Translations under genes and position numbers: made by a program
The notes under the pieces: model-generated
Databases searched by the model: none
Seen by the model: only the letters and a program-made list of their open reading frames with translations
Told to the model about the DNA's origin: nothing
Part shown: positions 54,114-64,000 of the stretch, one piece after another
How the letters are laid out: each line of letters starts with the position of its first letter
Position numbering within the stretch: position 1 is the first letter of the stretch
Assembly: GCA_024305405.1 (NCBI GenBank)
Contig: JAKNDB010000098.1
Span: forward strand, 1,453,501 to 1,517,500
From: Dirofilaria immitis
Lineage: Eukaryota > Nematoda > Chromadorea > Rhabditida > Onchocercidae
Reading direction: 5' to 3'
Length of the DNA stretch: 64,000 nt

Positions 54114-57100
54114 ATGGCACCAAATCCAGGTGATACATGGAATGAGTCAACATCATTGGCGAGACATGGAAATAAACTTGATGATAGAGAAAATGAACAA
54201 GATTGGGTAATTTTTATATGATTACATAAAAATACTATACAACTATATAATGGAAAAAATTTTCGATAAATATTTTTCTATTTTTTTGTTGCCAAGTAAC
54301 TTTGATATGTATGATATGTACTGTATAGTTTTGCTGTAAGCATTGTTTTAAAAAAATAAAACAAGTTGTTTTTTAGTAAATCTATTGAGATAATTAACGA
54401 TTAATTAAATTAGGGCATATTGTAACTAATAAAAATCTTCTATGGATTAGCTAGATAATTTAGTGCATAATCCGGAATAATTTTTCACTGTAATAGTCAT
54501 CCAAATATTTTTTCAGGAAGCAGAAAAAATGAATGAGGCGAGGAATTTGAAAATAATCAGTGATGAATTAAAAGCAAAAGGATGTCCTGTTTTCGGTGGT
54601 AAATATTGTGACAAGTTACCTAACGATATCAGGTAAGAAAAATTTTCTGAGATATCTAAAACCTAAACTTTTTTAGACATTTAACTAATAAATTAATTAC
54701 TGTAAAACTACACATTTCTATATATTATAATATTTATTTGTAAAAAAATAATCAGTGTTGAGAATAATATTTTTCAAGATAAGAAGAATTAAAAAAATAC
54801 ACCTTGAATTAAGAGAGAAAGCAGGTGCACTAGAAGCACGACTCGATAGTCTTATTAGTGGATCGGTTACTAGTCCATTCAAGAGTGATACTCGTGATGA
54901 ACTACGCTTATTGATTGCACAAGGCTTAACAATTGCCGCTTTCAAAGATAAAAGTATGAGCTAATTTTTCTTTTTCAAATTCAGTTTATGAAAACTGAAG
55001 CTGATAGGAGAAAACAGAAATCTCTAGTTATTGAGAAAGCATAGAACTATCAAATAAATTTATCACATTTAAGCACCGAAACTTTATAATTAAAAATCGA
55101 CTACTAAACTTTAATTAAGAACGACACTAATGGGAATAATTTGATTACTAAAAAAAGAATCACTTTTCTGGATCTTTATTTTAACCTTATTCAATTATTA
55201 CCATCAAATGATATGCTGTATTGAAAAACACGGACAGTTCAGTTTTGCTTTAATAAGATTTCTTTGAAGGAATGTAATCGAAAGCAAAAGCTGACTTGAT
55301 TAGACTAAATATCTGAGATATGACAAATTTAATTATATTCTTCATTTGCTATATCTCATTTGTTTGCAGTGAAAAATACGACTTCTCATTGAAATGTAAT
55401 GCAGTTTGGTCAGCTGATGCTATTGCATATCGCTGTAACACATGCGCATTTAATCCATGTATCGTTTATTTACTTTTGTAAATCGACTACAGTGAAAATT
55501 GTCCGCTAATTTATTATTCACTGGAGATTTTCTCTAAATGATCAAACAATCTCGGAAAGAAAATAGTTGATGTATTTTTTCGAATTTTTCATTAAGTTGA
55601 ATTCCTAAAAAAGACATTTTCAGGCATGTCTTTATGCAGCAACTGTTTCAAAAATTCAAACCATGATGGACATGATTTTAATCGTTTCTTTTCACAAGCT
55701 GGAGGCGCTTGCGATTGTGGAAATGTAGATGTTCTGGAAGAATCTGGGTATTTCTGTCTTTTTTCATCAATTTTTATTTGAAAATAATTGAAATCAAAGA
55801 ATTACTTCAATATATTATAGATTCTGTTTTCGACATGGTCCAAGAGCACGCCGTCCACCTGTTCCTTCTCCGAATATTGTTTCATTAGGAGAATTCATTA
55901 TTCCGAAACTCTTTGTTCGGTTATTCTTATGTCTTCGGGGTTGGGTAAGTTTAACATGTCTAATTTAAATTTAATGCTAGCAATGATTATTAATTTTAAT
56001 AGTGAATGTTAAAATTTAAATAAGCTCGATTATATTATCATCCGTCGTCTGCTAATCTATAGTTTTTTTTTAAATCAAGATTTGTTTTTCCTTGTCTGCA
56101 AGAGCAGACGAATTTGACGAAATGTAGCTAATATCAGCCGAAAAAGAACTATTATGTGACATTTTTCATATTTAATTTTATTTGCAGACAAGACAGTACA
56201 ACGCTTGTAAAGATGGTTCTAGCAAAGAAAGTTTCAGTAATCATCTTGTTAATCGGGCACATATTTTGATTGAATTAATTCAGGTTATTCCATTATTGGA
56301 ATTAAAATTTTTAATTCACTTTCAAAAACTGAGGTTTGTTTATTGAAAGCATCCATCTAATTACTTCCTGTACATGAAGTGTAGCAAAATATAATCGCCA
56401 TTATCCTAAAGAATTTCATTACTGATTTAATTGCTTTTCATCAGCCTTTTACAACTATTCCATTCTCCGTATTGTCTTGCTATTATTTGCTGTTTTAAAT
56501 AACTAAATTGTGGTAATCTTATGATAGCTTGACTAATATTATAGTGTTGGATTTATAAGCATTATTTGTATATAATTTTATTTACATTTAGGAATTGGTT
56601 GATTACGGTGGTCCGATTCGCGATGTTATCATCTCAAATTTATTAGATCGTCAATTATATCACGATCTGAATAAGCGTAATGCTGATGATGATATCAGAG
56701 GTACGAGTTTTCTATAGACTAATCGATTATTCAATTGATTCTTATAGTTACATCAAGTGAATTCTAAATTTTATTGCCATCCTGTTTTCTTCTGCTTCAC
56801 GTTTCTCTACAAAAATGAAACATTTTCGTTTTAGTTGTTTTTTCAAATATCTGCTTATAGAAGGAACTAGAAATATGATATATACTAGTATACATTTATC
56901 GATCTATTATATATGATATGTAATGAATGCATCTATCCATTGATTAACCGAATATCATTTATTTACAGCGTTAGTTGAAATCAACTATATTTTCAGATCA
57001 TGATCGGAGCCCTGATTTTTCCTTAGATTGGCGGACGCGTGGTTTGTTTCTGGAAGATCTCCAATCCTTAAAATCGATTGTCAGTTCGAATCAGAGTGAT

Positions 57101-60100
57101 ACCTGCTGTATGCCAGAATGTTTGTTGGACGAACTGGTATTTTGGATGGTTCGACTGATATTTCCTCAGATAATAATCAATCTATGCTTAAGTCTGCTGT
57201 CGGATGTCAATTACAGGGTCTATTTTTCTTACGTTTTCTAAAATGATATTTTCATTTTTTGTTTAAATAAGTAAGCGAAAAATTGATTTGAGCAAAACAT
57301 CTTGAAATTATAATTTCCAGGTTTAGTTAATTGAAACTTTATTAATTTGGATAAGTTTTCAGGATGCTTTTGCGAAACGGTTCTTCTCATTATATCTTTG
57401 TATAGCTGAAACTTTAGTTGATTTATCAAAATGTGAGAATGAAAGTGCTATCTACGCTGTTGGTAGCCGCGTTATACACATTTCTGTGCAGGTACTTGAG
57501 ATTAGTTTCATTCTTTTAAAGTAATGGTAAGGTATTATTCGAAAAATAAATTTCAGTAACTCTATTTTTTCACTATAAAATTTTAACGCTATTCACTTGA
57601 TTAAACTTTTATTTTGCAGATTCTTTCCAGTGAAGCTCAGTGTCTTAAATTAGATGATGAAATTAATATCAAAGATAAGATAATTACAAGTGCTTATGGT
57701 GTTTTAAGAACCGGTGTTCAAAATCTACAATTACGCAAGGTTAATTTTATTTCTTCTTTAACAGTAATAATTTGAACATATAAACGCATGCTGAAAGATT
57801 TTTATTTTAGATTTTATAATGCCGTAGTGTACATTTTAAGGTATTGAAAAGCACTGCACTCAAAGTATTCAGTTGAAAGCTTTATATTGAAGTATTAAAA
57901 TATGAAATTTCTGTTAATTAATCTGTCAATTATATGACGAAATAAGATATCATGTTTTTAGCATATGAATATTTCTATGAAAATACACCGCCACCCATTA
58001 TCGATGATGAAGTGTTCAAATGGTTTGTGTATTCTGTGGGTGATGCTGGACATCCATTACGTAAGGCTTCGTACTGGACGCTTGTTAGCGATTTGCAAAA
58101 TTTATTAACACATGGAGAAATTGCGCGAAGATTTTTCCGTGATCCGAAAAGCATGGAAAATTATATAGCTTTAATAGCACCTATGCAAGGTTTGAAATGA
58201 CGTTCATGAAAACCACTTAACTTGAGTAAAATAAAATATAAAAACATAGAAAAAGAATGGGAAATAAAAATACAAACATGATTTTAAAATAAAGTGGAAT
58301 TAGAAAATATTTTGAAATTTGAGTCGGACATAATATTTTGGCTGTAAAATATTATTAATAATTAAATATGAATAATTTAAGTTTATTGTGATTAATTAGC
58401 GTTATTTATTTTAAAATTGCTAATTAATCTTTTTTTTCGTGACATTATATTAGTTATAAGTAAAGAAAAAGTTTAGGGATGAACCTGAATTATCGAATAA
58501 TCACTGGTAACCATTTGGAATATGATAGCACTCATTCATATCAAGTAATGTTATAAATGCCTTTTACAGCTTAATTATAATTGTAAATTGCATTATTTTG
58601 TTAGTGAAGTCTTTCATTTACATTTTCATCAGATTTGTTTCAGTTAGCATTTCATCTTGAATGGGAAGTCTCAGCCTTGAACATGTTCAATACTTTAGCT
58701 GCATTGACAGTCGAAACGGAATGCATGAATTTTTATCTTCTTCAATGGAAAACCATTTTGGAGGTCTGTTAATTTCGAAGAAATTTCACTTTTTCTGCAA
58801 ACATATCAAGTTATGAGGCATAAAGCTGTTTGATGTAACATATCATTTACTACCTACTGCGCAGCGAATATGAACATCACCACTTTGAAATGAAATCACG
58901 ATTCGAATTCATATTTCATCAGTGATTCAGATTGTCAAGCTTTAATTAACTTCATTATATATATATTCTACTTCGTTTTCACATAATACCACAGTGCTGC
59001 GAAGAGGTACTAATCGAATCTTATTTGATCTAGTTTAGTATTAAATATAAAATGTTAAAATCTGTATTAATTTGCATAACAATTTTTTGGATTGAAGGAG
59101 TGGTTCAACGCTATTAGTCTATCAAAGAACGATATGTGCGTGCAGCCATATTGCGTAAGCTATCATATCCCGCTACACAGACATTTGTCTGCAGGTATTT
59201 TGCGCTGTATCGAATTACCAACATTTATTTCCTCTTTGGACATTCTTATTGAAGATGAAGGATTTCTTTGCAAGGCTCTTTTTCATCCACTGAGAATACA
59301 GGTTATTAGCTTTCATATCCTTTTTGATATGTTTTTCATAGCCAAATTTTAGAAATTTAGTTTTCAAAACTGGTGAAATGCTTGAAAGTAGATAGCTGTT
59401 GAAGTGTAGGATTGATGAATAATGAACGTCAGTTTGAAAAGAAAGATTCAAATACATAATTTTTTTCGAAATATTCTAGGTATGTCGTGCAGAGATATCG
59501 GCTGGTATGTGGGCAAGAAACGGTAACACAGTCCGAAATCAGTCATTTTACTATGCGCAAACGAATTACAACATTGCTTTTATGGACTGCGACATAACAT
59601 TGATTAGGTTAGCTTTCTCGATAAGCTATAAAAAAAAAAAACTTAAGAGTGCTTTTTTGGGAATAGTTTGATATTATTTAGTCTTCATTATTTTGAAAAT
59701 ACTTAAGTTCTTAAGTTCTTGGTTTTTCCACTTGTGTTTTTTACAGAGATTTCATACGAATAATATAATTGTTTAATGTTTGTTTAATTTCCCCATATTT
59801 TTATGATACGTTAAGCTGTCTTTTGTTTGTTGCGGGAATTTATATCTGATTTCCATTTTGGATATTTCAGATTTATAGCGTGCTTTGTTGATGCGGAATG
59901 AGTTTATGGAAGCTGTTACCACAGCTTTTTATTTGGATGACTGCTTAGCAGTTTGTGGTTTTCTTTCAGACGACCTTGTTTTTTCACCGAAAAGACGGAT
60001 AGTCACACGAAAAGAATGGGTAGATTTTTTGGTTGATGGCATTTTGAGGTTAGCTTCCACAATTTTTGATTATTTTTCTGTATTTCAAAATGACTGGGAT

Positions 60101-63100
60101 TTTAGTTTAGTTACTGTTTGCTATCAATCTGAACAAGGGACATCGTCTTCATTATTGAGAAAACCAAATCCCTGGGAAAGTTTCAGAGTCAGCATGTGTA
60201 TCGACTACAGGAAAACTAAGCCAATGTTAAACTGATTTTCTGAAGCAAAATTATTTCTTCTGAAATTGTCAACTTTTATTAGATTGCTCTTGGATATTGT
60301 GGTTGTAAGTTGGAATATTCACGAAAATATTCCAAACAATCTAGAAAAAGAAATTGTTGCCGCGCTTGCAATTAGCGATCTGACATATTCAAAATTAAAA
60401 GCTGCAATTCCGGAGAGAGGAAGCCGATCGTTTGCTGATGACAAAACATTCGACAGTGTACTGGAAAAGGTTTGCACTCTGAATCTTGAAGTATAGTATT
60501 GTCGTAATATTATCAGATATTCTTTTTCTGAGAAAATTCTCGTAATTAGTTAACTCACTCTCAGAAATTCGAAAGAAATTTTATAAGATTAGTACTGTTT
60601 TTAATTAAATAATCGAATCTGGAATGTCTTGAAGCTTAAAATATTTCTTTTCATTTTTCTACCTTAATAATTCGTTATATCTTTGTTATTTAAGTGTCTC
60701 TCACTTACTAAGCTCAAGTTTACAAAACATCCTTCCTTCTAGGATCCAAGAGCAATGGTACTGTTTTTTAGGAGCATTCTAAATCTTCTATTTTTTTCAC
60801 TTCAGCTGGCAGTGTACTGTGAACCTGATCAAAGGAGTCATATTGAACAGGGAGTTTATATGTTGACAACTGAATCGTGGCAAACACTGTTCGATCCTGT
60901 GTTCTGCAGAATGCGGACGACTATTCCACGTGAATACAATGATGCATTAGTGCGCTCTGAAAAATGTATTATAAATTTAAAAGATTTGATTTTCATAAAT
61001 CATTGAAATTAAGAAAATAATCTAATGTCAATGGACAGCAACGCCGAAGTCGTCCGATCATTTCATTCATAATGATTTTCAAGAATGGAGTTTAGAATGC
61101 TAAACGTAATGCTTTTTTTTTTATCCACATTTAATGATTAGTCGGTAATTTGAATTGCTAGCTTTTAGATATAACTATAAAATTTTTTGTTTTATAAAAA
61201 ATGATATTTAGAACGAAATTTTTAACGTGGATAGAATATTTCACAGATTCAATTGATATTTATTGTACAAAACTTATTCAGCGAGCGCAGTTTGCCAAAA
61301 CATTCAACAATTACTCGTTCTGGTGATCATCTGTGGATTCCTTATCGTCTTTTTTCATTTAATAGCATTTGGACAGCACGTAGTGCAAGATTTCTTGTTA
61401 CACCATCGTTTTTCGGATTGTTGCATAAGATTCTGTATATTGTGAGTTTTGCTTTTCAATCACTTTTTCTTCAACTTTTCATCTTCACACATGAAGTTAA
61501 TAATATTGTTCAGTATTTGAGGATAGAAATTATAAAGGATAAGGATTCTGTATTACTGAAAAAATTCAAATTATAAGAATGTTATCTAACAAGCACATAA
61601 CTAAGAGTCAGGAAATTTAATTTCTGCTTTGATAAAGCATATATATATTTCAGCATATTGAGCATCAACAATTGAATGACGCAATTTTTCAAGCAGCTGT
61701 TTATTTTCTGACATTAATGGTTAAGTTTGTTACATCAGAACAGTTTTCGCTACTTGCAACAGAAAAATCGAAATTACCATCGAATATATTAGAAATATTA
61801 AATTGTCAAAAAAATCCTGTTTCCGATATTCTGTCAATGTTCAACGATTTTGGAGATATTGGAGAAAGGTAATTAATTATTCGGTTTATTTTAAATATTG
61901 AATTCAAAGTTGATTAGTAGAACGTTCATTCGAAATGTAATTTATATGCTAGCGAAATACACTTCCACTTAGTACACCATAGTTTCCTGAATCCAGGATT
62001 TCCGATAAAAGAAAATTCGAAACATTAATTGTTGAAAATGATTAGATTAACTCGGTTTTTAGTTACCAAATAATTTGGGCGGATTCAAAGTTTGAGGGAT
62101 TTTCTATTTCTTGATTTATCTTACACTGTTTTACAGACAAATACCATCAGTAATTACACTTCTTTTAAAATATTTGCGCAAAATAAACGACGAAGAAGCT
62201 ATTAGTGCAGAACATGACCATTTGTTGGCTCACTGTATTTCTAGACAACTAAAACTGGATCCCCTTCTCCTAGATTTCATTTCGGGATATGCTGTTGATT
62301 ACATTGGACGCCTTTTTGCTTGCTTTATCGCAGGTCTGTTATTTTGAAGTTTCTCCAACTGATCCTGCTTTTTGTTTTGTTAACTTTACAAATATTTTAC
62401 TGGTAATTTACAGACAGAGTTCCACCCGGATTTGGAATATTTCTGATAAAAAATTGAAAGCAATAGAAATCATTTTATAATGTAGTATTAAGCATTTATT
62501 TGACTTCAAATTTTCATAGATTTCAACTTTTGTTAAATTGCTTTATAGCTGTGGAAAAATACGGGAAGTTTTGGACCACTTTATTTGCGAGCATCAAGGG
62601 CAAATGTTGAAATCAGACAGACTTCAGGAAAAACATAATGCTGATTCTCTTGAAAAATTGGCTCATCGATCAGCCGCAAAACGTCGTCAGGAGGTTTACC
62701 TTAAATCGATTAAAGTGCACTCCCGATTTACATCTAACATTTATTGTAGTGATTTAGATCCGCTCTTTTTTTCATTCAGCAATTCAAAAATTGATAGAAT
62801 CAAAAATGATTATGATTCTATTGGTTAGTGTTGCGCAATATTTCTACTTTTTTATGGTCTCTTTTAGGCCTTAATGGCAGCTCATCAGAAGAAAAGCGCT
62901 ATGCTGATGAAAAGCTAATGGCAATGGAAGGTTTAACGCAAACCCAAATGGATGCAATGGATACTACGGAGGTTGCTGCTAATTTAATTCATTGTATGGC
63001 CGAGAATAATAGTTCTCAGAATTTTCGAGGCGTTAATTTACTAGTTTATTAGAAGTGATATACAGTATATATGCTGAAAGTAGGCAATTTCAGTTGTCTC

Positions 63101-64000
63101 TTTAATTTGCTGCTTTCATATCAAGCTTCATTTAATGGAATTTAATTTTGAAATTTCATGTAAAATTATTTTCCATAAATTTCTTTTCAGAATTCGCTAG
63201 TGAGACATTACAGATGCCCGATATGCGGTGATACAACAGCAAGTACTTTGGTTTATCCGATTGGGCTGATGTGTCGTATAGTTGTTAATTATGGCTCGTT
63301 TTCTTTTACTTGCATACCGATTTTTTCCTTAAAATCATAAGAAATTCTTAAATTATAAGCACTTTTTAACATAAACAGTTTTTCGGTTACTGGTTCTTGG
63401 ATGTGGGATTCTGCTCACTTTAAAGTTCTGCTTTCTTTAAGTTTTGTAATATTATCCAACTTCTTGTCATATATAATCTTGATGATAATATCTATATATA
63501 TTATTTACTCCTTATTAACTGTACTATAACAGATGTCATATTCTGAACTCCAACATGATGAAAAAGAAAAATGATGACTTCATGCAAAGGAATAATTTAA
63601 AAATTTATTTTTAGCTGTTGAACATTCTTTACCTGAAGATTGTCCATCGTTATCACTAATGGAAATTGGAGAAAACATGCATACGAATCAAATGATGTTA
63701 AAAATTTTCAACGCTTCACGTCGTTCCCTTCTTCAGACTGTAAGTTTTGTTGGATTTCATAAAATTTGGATGTAACTATAATAGCAACTTAATATGATCA
63801 CTCAGATTCTACGAAAATACAGAAGCTTGGAATTCTGATTTTTCATGTACTTCCTTATATTGCAGCGCTTCCTACATACGCAGATCTCATCCAAGCTCCA
63901 ACTGGTATTGAAGTTCGCACATGTGGTCATTATGCTCATGTTGGATGCTATAAAGCTTATGTTAAAACATTGCTTGTTTGTTTTTATTTCATTTAGACTC
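54114..64000 (+). CDS. UBR3: UBR3-type N-recognin E3 ubiquitin ligase (3' end outside window)
   Basis: About 27 exons are visible, the first being 54114-54206 and the last reaching about 63975. After about 125 residues comes a UBR-box zinc finger: [19 protein letters not shown], then [20 protein letters not shown] and [12 protein letters not shown], closer to UBR3 than to UBR1/UBR2. The middle holds the helical UBR core ([13 protein letters not shown] at 59164 onward; [12 protein letters not shown]). The C-terminal RING has [11 protein letters not shown] and [14 protein letters not shown]. It should transfer ubiquitin to substrates in the cytosol. Missing single bases are inferred at 54950-54953, the junction 57739/57962, 59884-59886, about 61250-61330, 62312-62316, 62910-62913 and the junction 63739/63866. 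A 15-nt exon (60743-60757) is followed by a 48-nt intron. It is divergent from PSMD12, another ubiquitin-proteasome gene; any shared control is speculation. Confidence 0.88.

Overview
The window is nuclear DNA of a nematode, most likely a filarial or other spirurid worm. The evidence is an AT-rich background, many small introns with GT...TTTCAG borders, a splice acceptor a few bases upstream of nearly every start codon (as expected for spliced-leader trans-splicing), and a nematode serpentine receptor next to conserved eukaryotic housekeeping genes. No bacterial, viral or plasmid features were seen.

Left block (1-19.5 kb): the 3' end of a HEATR1/UTP10 gene (+); DIS3/Rrp44 exosome nuclease (-), tail to tail with it; CFAP20/BUG22 (-); a small gene that looks like a divergent Ashwin (tRNA-ligase complex subunit, +), divergent from CFAP20; and a seven-transmembrane serpentine receptor (-). 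Middle block (19.5-47 kb): a very AT-rich stretch of about 27.7 kb in which I can support no gene. It holds microsatellites, four minisatellite arrays (20, 49, about 76 and about 135 bp units), tandem duplications, inverted repeats and one MITE-like element. Right block (47-64 kb): a doubtful small + gene; PSMD12/Rpn5 of the 26S proteasome lid (-); and, divergent from it, a UBR3-type N-recognin E3 ligase (+) running off the right edge. The genes are not an operon-like functional set, although several act in RNA processing/decay (HEATR1, DIS3, Ashwin-like) and protein turnover (PSMD12, UBR3).

The main thing a reader must know: every long conserved gene is interrupted by single-base frameshifts, about twenty in total. 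Each is repaired by adding one base, usually in a short A or T run. I read this as consensus deletion errors in the assembly, not pseudogenes, because splice sites and protein conservation are intact on both sides of each break. Naive gene calling will fragment these genes.

Other points: the Ashwin-like gene; a TG splice acceptor within the DIS3 catalytic domain; probable loss of one PIN catalytic aspartate in DIS3; similar GATTGAGAG-rich tracts in both divergent intergenic regions; and a tandemly duplicated exon end in the serpentine receptor.
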